Shown: positions 31,815 to 40,989, counted from the first letter of the stretch. The stretch is 64,000 nucleotides of DNA from Rhabditoides inermis (GCA_963966185.1 CAWZYM010000354.1:125001-189000); one strand, 5' to 3'. Numbers and translations: made by a program. Notes: generated from the sequence alone by a model not told the origin.

Positions 31815-32680
31815 TTTAAAAAGTATTTCGCCTCGCCTCACTTCTATGATTGAATATAGAATGTCGTTAGTGCATACAGTTATATTTGTATTGTATTTGC
31901 TGAGAATATATAATTTGCACAGTTTGTGGAGTGTGGTGAGCTGTTTCGTAGTGCGTGGTGATGTTCTCGCTCATTTGCACAATTGACTGTCTTTTTCTCT
32001 GACATCAGACAGACTGGCAGCTGGCGCACTCTCACCTCGCCACACTCTCTCGTCGCGGGGCAATAAAGTGGCGTCGATTAAAGGAATTTAATTGATAGCG
32101 GGCGTCAGAGGTCATAAAAAGATGCGAATTTTGGTAGAAGTGTAGTGGCCACCTATTTGCATGTTGTAGTAAAGGGAGACCTTACACGGTTGCCTAGTTT
32201 TCTTGAACAGCCCGCGACAACTGTTTGGTGTCGCCTCGCCTCGACTAAATCCCTTCGTGAAAGGAAACCAGGAAGATTTATAAAAAGATTACGGGCAGAT
32301 TTGTAGGTGAGGGAGTTTAGAGGAGTGACGTGAAAACCGTTTTTCGATAGCTGAAGTCTGCGATTCGCAGTACTCGTTCTTGTAAGGCCTACTCGATGCA
32401 ACCGTTCAACCACCTACCCGTCTCCTCGCCTCACACACTATTTCGCCGCTTTTGTGTCTGACTCTCTCGGATTACGCGCTATTTCGTCGGACTTTCTTTA
32501 GCTTATAGCTCCGCGGATAAGAGAGATAAAGATCTGAAAATTGGAATCCTGCATCTCGGGACCGAGACCATCGGATCGATGTCACGTTTGGCTAGATAGG
32601 AGTAGTGGGTGGCGCGGTAGAGCGATGGACGTACAGACACCATAGGGCATTTAGCCAGACCGGCGCAGCGGGCGCTGCGA
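31815..32680. repeat. Module M, copy 6
   Basis: Same landmarks. The conserved minus frame is 32153-32413 (86 codons). Like copy 3 it carries the extra CGCAGCG/CGCTGCG palindrome before the hairpin, so copies 3 and 6 form a subtype. Confidence 0.85.
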
Positions 32681-32701
32681 CTAGCGCGCTTCGCGCGCTA
32701 G
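32681..32701. repeat. GC hairpin ending module M copy 6
   Basis: Same palindrome as at 1339. Confidence 0.9.
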
Positions 32702-34369
32702 AAATATAGGTATAAAATAGAGAAGAAAATTATCTATCGATTGATATATAGATTGACTTGATATTTGCTCTGGAAGTATTATTAGGAGCTGTGCTAGAAG
32801 TGCTGTTGTCAGTCTTCCAGTAGATGACTGATCTTCAATTATTTCCTTATTTTTTTTATTTTCAGTAATTTTAAATAATTAGAAAGTGTCACAGTCTATC
32901 TGGTTGATAGTATCTGGTTGATTTTCTACAGATGTATTTACTATGCTCATAGAAGGCGCTCCGGCACGCTCCGCTGTCAGAGCCTATCAGTAGATCAGTA
33001 CTAAAAATAACAATTTAATGATCACTGATACTGATATGCATTTTCTTTGACTCTCTGATCTTTTACTTTCTCGTATGTACATAGAAAGCGCTTCGGCGCG
33101 CTTCGCGCCCCTTCGCGGTCAAAGCCGATCAGTATATCAGTAATTATAATAATATAATATATTGATCACTGATACTGATATGCATTATCTCCTACTTTCT
33201 GATCTTTCAATCTCTCGTTTGCACATAGAAAGCGCTCCGGCACGCTTCGCGCGCACCCGCGGTCGAAGTATATTAGTAGATCAGTAAAATTAAGAATATC
33301 TTGATCACTGCTAATGATATGCATTTTCTCCGACTCTCTGATCGTTCACTTTCTCGTATGCACATAGAAAGCGCTCCGGCACGCTTCGCGCGCCTCCGCG
33401 GTCAAAGCTGATCAGTAGATCAGTAATTATAATAATATACTGATCACTGATACTGATATGCATTTTCTCCGACTCTCTGATTTTTTACTCTTTCGTATGC
33501 ACTTAGAGGGCGCTCCGGCACGCTCCGCGCGCCTCCGCGTTAAAACTCTATCAGTAGCTGGTTGACAATTATTAGTTATCACGGATCTAATATTATAAAA
33601 TCTCTACTCTCGCCTTTGATCACAGACAGCCGCTCCGCGCCCCTCAGCGGTCAAATTCTATCAGTAGCTGGTTGACAATTATTAGTTATCACGGATCTAA
33701 TATTATAAAATATCTTCTCTCGCCTATGATCATAAATAGCCGCTCCGCGCGCCTCCGCGGTCAAATCCTATCAGTAGCTGGTTGACAATGATTAGTTATC
33801 ACGGATCTAATAATATAAAATATCTACTCTCGCCTACGATCATAGACAGCCGCTCCGCGCGTCTCCGCGGTCAAATTCTATCAGTAGATCAGTAATAATA
33901 AGAATAAATTGATCACTGTTACTGATATGTATTTTCTCCGACTCTCTGATCGTTCACATTCTCGTATGCACATAGAAAGCGCTCCGGCACGCTCCGCGCG
34001 CCTTCGCGGTCAAAGTATATCAGTATATCAGTAATAATAAGAATATATTGATCACTGCTACTGATATGAAGTTTCTCCGAATCTCTGATCGTTAATTTTC
34101 TCGTATGCACATAGAAAGCGCTCCGGCACGCTTCGCGCGCCTCCGCGGTCAAAGCCGTTCAGTAGATCAGTAATTATAATCATATATTGAACACTGATAC
34201 TAATATGCATTCTTTCCTACTCTCTGATCTTTCACTCTCTCGTGTGCACATACATAGAGGGCGCTCCGGCACACTCCGCGGTAAAGCCTATCAGAAGCTA
34301 GTTGACAATTTTTATTTATTAGAGATACAAATATAATTTATAGTTATCACTGGGCTTTTATTATAAAAT

Positions 34370-34370
<1 letters not shown>
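32702..34370. repeat. P spacer, copy 6, S1 units and an S2 island
   Basis: P to about 32945, S1 to about 33545, three S2 units to about 33870, then S1 units and the exit segment. No gene. Confidence 0.85.
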
Positions 34371-34407
<37 letters not shown>

Positions 34408-34434
34408 GAAAGAGAGAGCGAGAGAGAGAAAAAC

Positions 34435-34487
<53 letters not shown>

Positions 34488-34495
34488 GGAGAGAA

Positions 34496-34545
<50 letters not shown>
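34371..34545. repeat. GA microsatellite, about 175 bp
   Basis: (GA)n with GACGAAAG and GGGAGA interruptions. It closes the last cycle. Confidence 0.95.
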
Positions 34546-34574
34546 GAAAAGGAATTGGATGAGAAAAGAAGGTT

Positions 34575-35436
34575 ACATAGTGTTTTGCCTCGCCTTACTT
34601 CCCTGATTGAAGGTAGAATGTCTTTAGTGCATACAGTTATATTTGTATTGTGTTTGCTCAGAATATAGAATTTGCACAGTTTGTGAAGTGTGGTGAGCTG
34701 TTTCGTAGTGCGTGGTGATGTTCTCGCTCATTTGCACAATTGACTGTCTTTTTCTCTGACATCAGACAGACTGGCAGCTGGCGCACTCTCACCGCGCCAC
34801 ACTCTCTCGTCGCGGAGCAATAAAGTGGCGTCGATTAGAGGAATTTAATTGATAGCGGGCGTCAGAGGTCACAAAAAGATGCAAATTTTGGAAGAAGTGT
34901 AGTGGCCACCTATTTGCATGTTGTAGTAAAGGGAGATCTGACACGGTTGCCTAGTTTTCTTGAACAGCCCGCGACAACTGTTTGGTGTCGCCTCGCCTCG
35001 ACTAAATCACTTCGTGAAAGGAAACCAGGAGGAATTATAAAAAGATTACGGGCAGATTTGTAGGTGAGGGAGTGTAGAGGAGTGACGTCGAAACCGTTTC
35101 TCGAAAGCTGAAGTCTTCGATTCGCAGTACTCGTTCTTGTAAGGTCTACTCGCTGCAACCGTTCAACGACCTAACCGTCTCTTCATCTGACACACTATTT
35201 CGCCTGTTTTCTGTCTGACTCTCTCGGATTACGCGCTATTTCGTCGGACTTTCTCGAGCTTATAGCTCCGCGGATATGAGAGATATGATAACATAAAGAT
35301 TTTGGGAGCATCTCCAGACCGAGGGCTTTACAGCCATACCAAATTTAGCCGGATCCATGCATCGGTGGCCTTTGTGGCGCCATGTATGGACGGACACCAT
35401 AGGGCATTTTGCACATACAGGCGCAGCGGCGCTGCG
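34575..35436. repeat. Module M, copy 7, chimeric 3' part; right edge of the domain
   Basis: M homology runs to about 35285, including the conserved minus frame 34910-35158. From there about 100 bp (GGGAGCATCTCCAGACCGAG onward) replaces the usual M sequence. The common end (GGACACCATAGGGCATTTTG) then returns, and the unit stops at a hairpin, GCGCAGCG/CGCTGCG (35421-35436). Everything to the right is unrelated, so the domain boundary coincides with the hairpin. Confidence 0.85.
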
Positions 35437-35507
35437 ATATTCTGTGAATTTGTGAGTGAGTAATAAAAACTTTTATGCTTTATGCGTTTCCGACAGTTCT
35501 ACACAAC

Positions 35508-35696
35508 TTACTTGTGTGTTTGGCCTGTCCCCAGCAGAGGTGAAACCCCCAGCTGCCTGTAAGAACTGCTCCAAGCCGCGCTGCTCTTGCTCCTCCCTGA
35601 ACTAGCGCCTGCTCCTGCTCCCCCAGCTGCTCCCACTCCCGCTCCTCCCTCTCTCCCAACCAGAGTTTTGATGAAGCGCTGTTGATCGATGATTTC
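35508..35696 (-). CDS. Candidate terminal exon, Gly/Ala/Ser-rich tail
   Basis: I do not recognise this protein. On the minus strand a good acceptor (CTTTTTATTTTCAG) is followed by 62 codons and TAA. The first residues are EIIDQQRFIKTLVGRE, followed by a Gly/Ala run (residues 17-31), a Ser/Arg/Lys stretch and VSPLLGTGQTHK at the end. It lies downstream of the RING exons on the same strand. However, their last donor leaves phase 1 and this frame needs phase 0, so at least one missing exon must lie between if they belong together. The last 11 or so codons overlap a stretch that also occurs in the SINE composite (TTTCACCTCTGCTGGGGACA), so the C-terminus may be repeat-derived. It may not be coding at all. 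Confidence 0.3.
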   Translation of the reverse strand, partial: EIIDQQRFIKTLVGREGGAGVGAAGGAGAGASSGRSKSSAAWSSSYRQLGVSPLLGTGQTHK

Positions 35697-35845
35697 CTGA
35701 AAATAAAAAGAAAAGTGTGAAGCTAGGTAGTATTAATGTCGATTGAGAGAAAAAAGGAGAGAGAGAAAGAGAGAAAGACAGAGAGAAAGAGAGAAAGAAA
35801 GAAGAAGAGTGCCTACCTGTTGCAAGTTGACAATGGTGAAAGAGT

Positions 35846-35882
<37 letters not shown>

Positions 35883-36460
35883 AGAAGAGTGCCTATCTGT
35901 TACAGGTTGATTATGGTGTTGTCTCTCTGAGTGAGGCGCGCCTCGTACTGTCTCCGAACTGCGCGTACCTCACACGATGCGTGCACATGCGACTGAATAG
36001 GGCTGGTCAGAACTGTGCGACGAATTCATGTATACAATTCATCCTTCGTTTGGGTGCGTGCGTAGATGTAGTACATTATACATGTCTAGGTGTAATATGC
36101 ATGTATGACGCATGTACGGGTCGATATAGCTTTGAGGATAGAGATTAGAGAAAGACATTGGGGAGATAGACAGGGAATGGATGGTTTATCAAAAAGACTA
36201 CAAGGGACTAAAATAAGTGGGGAACAAGGAAGTAGTGTGCTGCTTCTTATTCAAGGGGATTCAACGTCAGTGATTCTAATGATTCGGCTATGCTACTTAG
36301 GGGGTGTGTGAGACGCGCTTGTCTGGTGTGTGGTCATTGGGTCTGGTCACGCATTAGTCCGCCCCTAAAGTGCCCACACACATATGAATGAATGGCTCGA
36401 CGAAGTTGGTGATGATTGGAGAGTACATTGAAGACGTACATTGATACATTGAATACGTAC
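35697..36460. other. Probable intron or intergenic sequence with GA-rich direct repeat
   Basis: Holds two purine-rich tracts (35744-35800 and 35848-35880) and an 80-bp direct duplication (GAAGAAGAGTGCCTACCTGT at 35801; GAAGAAGAGTGCCTATCTGT at 35881). No coding exon is convincing. A plus-strand 68-codon frame at 36105-36311 has no splice support or recognisable features. Confidence 0.5.
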
Positions 36461-36539
36461 CTGGATTGGTGTGGAGATGATACTCGAGTACCTCGCTGAA
36501 CACCGGGTCGTGCTTGGCGAGCGTCGTCTTGGTTCGGCA
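36461..36539 (-). CDS. RING-finger protein, exon with the last zinc ligand (CHFR-like)
   Basis: A 79-bp minus-strand exon, bounded by acceptor CCCGTTCAG and donor CCAG/GTACGT. In phase with the exon at 36705-36780 it reads CRTKTTLAKHDPVF, then SEVLEYHLHTNP. The exon junction restores CPTCR, the closing Cys pair of a C3HC4 RING. After the RING, the His, Val/Leu, Tyr-His-Leu and Asn-Pro pattern resembles the segment after the CHFR RING, where CPTCR is followed about 20 residues later by a Tyr-Leu-x-x-His-Pro stretch. That comparison is from memory of the family. RING proteins of this type are E3 ubiquitin ligases. The exon ends in phase 1 and the next exon was not found. Confidence 0.65.
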
Positions 36540-36704
36540 CTGAACGGGAAGTGGTTGTCGGCAAGGTATTACAGTACACAGTGAATTAGACTATGCAGTG
36601 TCAAATTGTGATACATTCCAAAGAATTTCAGTGTAGTGTTGGCAGTATCAATCGGTAAATAATCGACTACAGTACCCATTTCCACCTACCGTAGAAAGAC
36701 TAAC

Positions 36705-36780
36705 CGTAGGACAAGCGTCCTTCCCACTCAGCCACATGGACGCGCACCCGTGGCAGAAACGGTGCACGCACGGAAGGAAC
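36705..36780 (-). CDS. RING-finger protein, central exon (CHFR-like)
   Basis: A 76-bp minus-strand exon between acceptor AAAGTTCCAG and donor ACG/GTTAGT. It encodes FLPCVHRFCHGCASMW, then LSGKDACPT: the C-x-H-x2-F-C-x2-C ligand core, the Trp-Leu after it and the Cys-Pro that starts the last ligand pair. The 165-bp intron to 36540 has consensus ends, and joining the two exons keeps the frame and gives Cys-Pro-Thr-Cys-Arg. That is strong evidence for a real gene. The upstream exon with the first C-x2-C pair and any FHA domain was not found in the window to about 37300, so the gene is partial here. The polypyrimidine tract before the acceptor is weak. Alternative identity: another C3HC4 E3 ligase. 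Confidence 0.7.
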
Positions 36781-37063
36781 CTGGAACTTTCGATAGTGAT
36801 TGTGATCAGTGATAGCAGTTTCAGTAGCAGCCAACTGTGAGTAAAGAAAGTAGTTAGAAAGTTATGCATCCAATTCATCCAATTCATATCCACCTATTTC
36901 AGTGCTTTCCAAATGGCAACGACGTGTCGACAGACACAGGCACATAGGCAGTGAGGTGAGGTCAGCGGGTCGGTCAGCACCATTGTGGGTGGATTCTGTA
37001 TCGTACTACTTCTTTGTGTATCATTTCGCGCGTATTCCGTTCATCAGCCTTGTATGTTTGCAG
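36781..37063. other. Noncoding gap between opposite-strand exons
   Basis: No repeat or exon recognised. The minus strand should hold the intron upstream of the RING exon. The plus strand ends in the acceptor TTGTATGTTTGCAG of the next exon. Confidence 0.4.
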
Positions 37064-37161
37064 GTTGTGCTCGGTTGGGGCAGGCGATGCTCACACGGGG
37101 CGAGGCTGTGGAGGAGATTGGAGAGAGGAGAGAAGAGAGAGACACGCAGCCTAGAGACAAG
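37064..37161 (+). CDS. Candidate exon of an R-SNARE-type coiled coil (tomosyn-like)
   Basis: A 98-bp plus-strand exon with acceptor TTGTATGTTTGCAG and donor GACAAG/GTGAGG. In the only open frame it reads CARLGQAMLTRGEAVEEIGE, then RREERDTQPRDK. The pattern A-R-x-x-Q-A-x-x-x-R-G-E-x-V-x-E-I-x-E-R resembles the C-terminal VAMP-like segment of tomosyn and amisyn proteins (ALDERG, LEERT type), as I recall that family. In tomosyn this segment pairs with syntaxin and SNAP-25 and limits vesicle fusion. Heptad spacing fits a coiled coil. Neither flanking exon was found, and the gene would overlap the RING gene on the other strand. It could also be an unrelated charged helix. Confidence 0.4.
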
Positions 37162-37335
37162 GTGAGGTTAATGTATTGTACAGCATATGTGATACGAGCG
37201 TGGAGTCATCTCTTCGGACGAAGCTTCGCGGACAGGTACACAAATGGGAGATGTGGGAGAGGGTGTTGGCCTGAGAGAGGTGAATGACACCCCCCTCCCC
37301 CATACAACAACTGACATTATATTGATACAGAGTTG
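37162..37335. other. Noncoding segment after the SNARE-like exon
   Basis: Follows donor GTGAGG. No exon or repeat recognised before the inverted repeat begins. Confidence 0.4.
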
Positions 37336-37713
37336 ATTCTCTTTCGAAAAGTACGCAAGTAAAGAGAAGAGGTTTGTCTGGATCTGATTCAACAAAAGCA
37401 CATGCATAAAATCTCTTTGCAGCTGACTAAAATATCAAAACAAACCTGCTCTTTCGAATCACTCTAAAATGTGTTTTTAAACATTAAAAATATATAATGT
37501 AAGGTGACTGTGAAATAGGCCAAATTTTTATTATATTTCACTATAAATAAATTATTATAATGCATAATATTTATGTTCTATTTTCATAAATTCGAAAGAG
37601 CAGGTTTGTTTTGATATTTTAGTCAGCTGCAAAGAGATTTTATGCATGTGCTTTTGTTGAATCAGATCCAGACAAATCTCTTCTCTTTACTTACGTACTT
37701 TTCGAAAGAGAAT
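37336..37713. repeat. 124-bp inverted repeat with 130-bp AT-rich spacer
   Basis: Left arm 37336-37459 and right arm 37590-37713 are reverse complements with only two mismatches that I can see. Both arms start and end with TTCGAAAG-type sequence. The spacer is very AT-rich. The arms contain the exon-like frame described separately, so the structure is an inverted duplication of exon-like sequence, or an element with long terminal inverted repeats. Confidence 0.9.
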
Positions 37714-37773
37714 GGATGTCCTTTTCTCAAATTTCTAAGAAAATTTTTTCACATTGGTGAATTACGAAAATAA
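37627..37773 (+). CDS. Candidate terminal exon in right arm of the inverted repeat
   Basis: After an acceptor-like GATATTTTAGTCAG, 48 open codons and TAA read LQRDFMHVLLLNQIQTNLFS, then LLTYFSKENGCP and a basic, hydrophobic end. I do not recognise it. The left arm carries the same peptide on the minus strand (37336-37433), with one replacement (Thr to Ala in LLxYFSKE) and a different sequence after FSKEN. Amphipathic Leu/Phe-rich helices would fit a helical repeat protein, but that is only a guess. It may be a pseudogene fragment duplicated with the inverted repeat. Confidence 0.3.
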   Translation: MQRDFMHVLLLNQIQTNLFSLLTYFSKENGCPFLKFLRKFFHIGELRK

Positions 37774-38395
37774 AACATACATATCACAAACTCACTAGTC
37801 AGAATGTCATGATTGAAAGAAAAATACAAATAACTTATACAACAATACTACATAGTAATATTCACTGATTTGAAATTATAAAATAGTTTCTGTGATTCCC
37901 GCTTTTTTGAAACTGATAGATCATGTGTTGCCGAACAATGTTGTGTTATATACGAATGTATCTAAATTAGAAACCTTCGAAATAGCTTGGTCGAATCGCT
38001 CACGCGCCTGCCGGTCGCTCATTGACGCGCGCTACACACGTTACAAACTTCTCTCTTCTTCCCTTCATCTCCTAAGCAGTTCCATTACCTAGCAAGTTAC
38101 TAGCTAGTCGAAATGAAATTCTACTACGAGTAAACTAGCCATTCTTCACTAGTTATCATGTCATATCGCGAGTGCATGTACCGTTAAAAGTTTGTGTATC
38201 AGCAGTTTCAAGTTATACAACCGTCGACCTAGCCAATAAGGGGACTGACCTAAGGCTCTCGAGTACAAATCGCTAGCTGCTTACAAGGGGTCCATCGATT
38301 AATGCAGTGAATTTGGATCAGTTGACGTCACAGACTTCTGACTAGAGGCTCACGAAAGTTGTGAGGGTGGTCGTCACTCCACCGTGACTAGCGGT
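37774..38395. other. AT-rich intergenic stretch
   Basis: No exon with supported borders, no tandem repeat and no recognised element. A plus-strand frame of 66 codons (37892-38092) has no other support. Confidence 0.5.
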
Positions 38396-38476
38396 ACAAC
38401 ATTGTCCGCCGAGAGGATTGAACTCGGGACCTTCCGCATGATAGCTGCGCGCACATCCACTGCGCTAGCCACCCCA
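38396..38476 (-). mobile_element. tRNA-derived SINE head (minus strand)
   Basis: On the minus strand TGGCTAGCGCAGTGGATG fits an A box (D-arm) and GAGTTCAATCC a B box (T-arm), with tRNA-like spacing. Acceptor-stem pairing is poor, so it is a SINE head or degenerate tRNA copy and not a functional tRNA. Confidence 0.55.
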
Positions 38477-38554
38477 TATTCTCAAAGAAGTTTCATCATG
38501 ATGTGGAATAGCTCAAGTGGTAGGGTGAGGGCGTACTGATACTAACCAGGCGCG

Positions 38555-38700
38555 TTCGATCTTCATATCTGCCAGTTTGTTTTGCGAATGTTTTTCGATG
38601 TTTGCAAATGAATTCGAATGTTGCTTTTAGAATCATTTATGCATACAAAACATCCCGCCTTCCACACAACCCATTTTCCCACTTTGGACCGGAGGCGAAA
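38555..38700 (+). mobile_element. SINE composite, 3' fragment
   Basis: Shares ACAAAACATCCCGCCTTCC and CCCACTTTGGACCGGAGG with the tRNA-headed elements at 39820 and 41425. The head is missing or highly diverged. A second short piece of the same segment lies at 39229-39260. Confidence 0.6.
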
Positions 38701-38778
38701 AATAGAACTATTAAATTGTTACAAAGTCAACAATTGCATCAAAGATCAAAGACAGCAACGAGAGGGAGGATCTGGAAA

Positions 38779-38881
38779 GAGTCAGCCTCTCTCCCCTCTC
38801 TGACTCTGTCTCTCTCTCTCTCCCTTCTCCTCTCTCTCTCTCCCTCTCCCTCTCCCTCTCCCTCCCTCTCTCTCTCTCCCT

Positions 38882-38939
<58 letters not shown>

Positions 38940-38940
38940 C
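38779..38940. repeat. CT microsatellite, compound
   Basis: (CT)n with CCCTCT interruptions, about 160 bp. It also serves as the pyrimidine tract before the acceptor at 38952. The long minus frames of 106 and 155 codons across it are periodic Glu/Arg translations and not genes. Confidence 0.95.
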
Positions 38941-38952
38941 TCACCTCTCCAG

Positions 38953-39043
38953 GAATGGTGGTCCTTTCGGTGGAGATGACGAGCCCACTCCACCCCTCCT
39001 CTCTCCAGAACGCCGACTGGAACGCGACCACTGCCTGGAATAG
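38953..39043 (+). CDS. Candidate C-terminal exon, acidic-proline tail
   Basis: Acceptor CTCACCTCTCCAG, then a phase-1 frame of 29 residues and TAG: NGGPFGGDDEPTPPLLSPER, then RLERDHCLE. The composition (Gly, Asp-Asp-Glu, Pro-rich, then charged) is typical of a disordered protein tail, but I recognise no family. There is a competing 65-codon frame (38955-39152) over the same DNA with less protein-like composition. It sits just after the CT tract and upstream of a LINE tail. Confidence is low because the exon is short and has no partner. Confidence 0.25.
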
Positions 39044-39190
39044 ATGTTACAAGATGTTGCAAGAGACCGCGGACACCGACGCAACAACATGGAATAATTT
39101 TGCTTTCCGGCGCTACTCTGTGACAATTGATGTTCGAGATCACATAATGTGAGTCCGGATAAATTTTGAATTGAATTGAATTGAAGCTTC
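39044..39190 (+). mobile_element. Non-LTR retrotransposon 3' end fragment
   Basis: Ends GTCCGGATAAATTTTGAATT followed by GAATT repeats. The CCGGATAAA plus short A/T-rich repeat tail recurs at 40806 (plus strand) and, on the minus strand, next to (GATT)n at 40335-40395 and 43008-43045. This marks one LINE or SINE family in both orientations. Confidence 0.5.
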
Positions 39191-39751
39191 TAGATATCAC
39201 AATCATAGTTCTTTCATCTTACAATCAATACAAAACATCCCGCCTTCCATACAACCCTTTTTCAGCGCTGAATCGACTATGACACATTTTAGCGACTACT
39301 GATTTTCAGTGGAAAAATAACAATCGAGAAAATACGCATCACCCAGAGGTTACAACAACGAATATAATCAGATCAGCAATATATCCTGACGTCAACAACA
39401 CAAACAATAGCTACCATATCTCTAAAGCATGTCACAATTTCAACTACCAACATAAAAAAAAATAATCTTTCTGAGATACTTTAAAAATAAACCAAAATCT
39501 ATTGAAACATTATTATTACTATTATTATTACTTTTATTATTCACATTGATAATAATGAATGGACCTTGATGAAGTGTTCCTCGAGGGTGCTGTCAAAGAG
39601 GCGACGCTTCAGGGCGGGAACCTCGGCAGAGAAGCGAACCTCAACAGAGGCAAGTATGAATATTGTTCATCGAACAAACAACTGAACTGCAAATAGTATC
39701 GACACTTAGCTATCATACAAGACTACACAAATCACACAAATATATAAAAAA

Positions 39752-39792
<41 letters not shown>

Positions 39793-39814
39793 ATACCTTT
39801 CCGCACTGACTCGG
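39191..39814. other. Intergenic, AT-rich, with (CAAT)n at the end
   Basis: Contains one SINE fragment (39229-39260), a short ATT-rich run (39500-39550) and (CAAT)n at 39754-39790. No exon with supported ends. Confidence 0.5.
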
Positions 39815-40035
39815 TGGGATGGGTCGCGGGTTCGAGTCCGTCAGGACGGGTTCGAGTCCGTCAGGACGCGGGTTCGAGTCCGTCAGCCGCCTAAGCTTTT
39901 TGCCGAATTATGAAAACAAGATGTTGGTGTTTCTTCGATTAGTACTATACACACAACCCTTTACAACTTGTTTTGCAGAATACAAAACATCCCGCCTTCC
40001 ATACAACCCATTTTCCCACTTTGGACCGGAGGTGA
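39815..40035 (+). mobile_element. tRNA-headed SINE with triplicated B box
   Basis: GGGTTCGAGTCCGTCAG occurs three times in tandem (TTCGAG at 39831, 39851 and 39872). The SINE body follows: TTTTTGCCGAATTATGA, GATGTTGGTGTTTCTTCGAT, CATCCCGCCTTCCATACAAC and CCCACTTTGGACCGGAGG. The A-box part is lost or diverged. The body is shared with 41425, 44941 and 49174. Confidence 0.7.
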
Positions 40036-40210
40036 TTGGGAGAGACTAGCCTAGAACAAGCAGTTTATTGGATTTGGGAGCTACTTTTTATTAGCCTTTA
40101 TACTTAAATATGAGAAACTACTCAATCTAATGGACGGAATAACCGAGTTTCGGATGTATGATATGCCCTTATCGTGTTTGGTTCACATCCTCTAACATAT
40201 GATTCGCGTG

Positions 40211-40256
<46 letters not shown>

Positions 40257-40334
40257 GAGAGAGAGAGGAAGAGAGAGAGGAAGAGAGAGAAAGGTCATTG
40301 TAAACCGAGGAGCCGGCGCCTGGAATAGATGAAT
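40036..40334. repeat. GA microsatellite and flanks
   Basis: (GA)n with GGAAGA interruptions at about 40216-40292. The flank GCGCCTGGAATAGATG resembles CTGCCTGGAATAGATG at 39033, suggesting both belong to one element family. Confidence 0.7.
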
Positions 40335-40339
40335 AGAGT

Positions 40340-40372
<33 letters not shown>

Positions 40373-40500
40373 CAATCAATCAGTTATCCGGAATCGCTAT
40401 ATCTGAATATGTATAGCGAATCGTTTCGATCCAAACGGACTGCAAGCGCACCTCCGCAGCAACGGCGAAAAAGGTTTTCCCGGGCTGTGCGCCGTGTGCT
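40335..40500 (-). mobile_element. LINE/SINE 3' end with (GATT)n tail, minus strand
   Basis: Reading the minus strand, sequence ends GCGATTCCGGATAACTGATT followed by GATT repeats. This is the same terminal signature as at 43008-43065. The 5' extent is uncertain. Confidence 0.5.
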
Positions 40501-40609
40501 ACGACATGAACAAGATGAACATAGATAAACCTTGCTCCATCAATACGTTAACAAACACACACTGAGAATCGTCTGGAGATGCTAGTCCAAATCTTGTTGC
40601 GTTTTCCAG
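40501..40609. other. Upstream part of LINE-like fragment
   Basis: No separate feature recognised. It is probably part of the element whose coding end follows. Confidence 0.3.
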
Positions 40610-40813
40610 AAGCCGACTCTCATCAAGGCATTCGCCCCGTACGGTGATCGTCTCCCTCCTAAACTCGTCACTCTCTCTACGCCGCCCACTGACTTTAACA
40701 AACTCTACAATATTGCATTTCATTGTCCGCACCAAGATCTTGGCCCTACTGCATGCTTCCATTCATATTGTTGTGATTGCAATGTCATGTACAGCTATAA
40801 CGATTCCGGATAA
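40610..40813 (+). pseudogene. LINE-like ORF C-terminal fragment
   Basis: 67 open codons from KPTLIKAFAPYGDRLPPKLV to NVMYSYNDSG and TAA, directly followed by the CCGGATAAACC(TTTGAATC) tail that marks this retroelement family. The piece LPPKLV then TDFNKL is like the L-P-x-x-(V/L)-x(8-10)-F-K/N-x-L motif seen near the C-termini of L2/CR1-type LINE reverse transcriptases (from memory). A Cys/His-rich end (CPHQ, CCDC) is unusual. It has a fair acceptor (TTGCGTTTTCCAG) in front, so a host terminal exon is an alternative. Confidence 0.4.
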
Positions 40814-40989
40814 ACCTTTGAATCTTTGAATCTGCAACCATAATAGTTGAGTCACATCCTAAGCTTCTGATCTCTCTCGCGTGCGCGAGAAGCGCCTTGA
40901 CCCCGCCCTCGCTGCTGTTACACACTGGGTCCCTAGACAATGCCTCTACAACCGAGAGGCACACATGACAATGGACAACTTACTACTTA
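40814..40989. other. LINE tail and short intergenic sequence
   Basis: The (TTTGAATC) repeat tail to about 40833, then sequence with no recognised feature. Confidence 0.4.

Noticed and set aside
38711..39206. Minus-strand frames of 106 and 155 codons rich in Glu/Arg
   Set aside because: The bulk is translation of the CT microsatellite. Flanking parts have no recognisable domain, and a better exon candidate lies on the plus strand.
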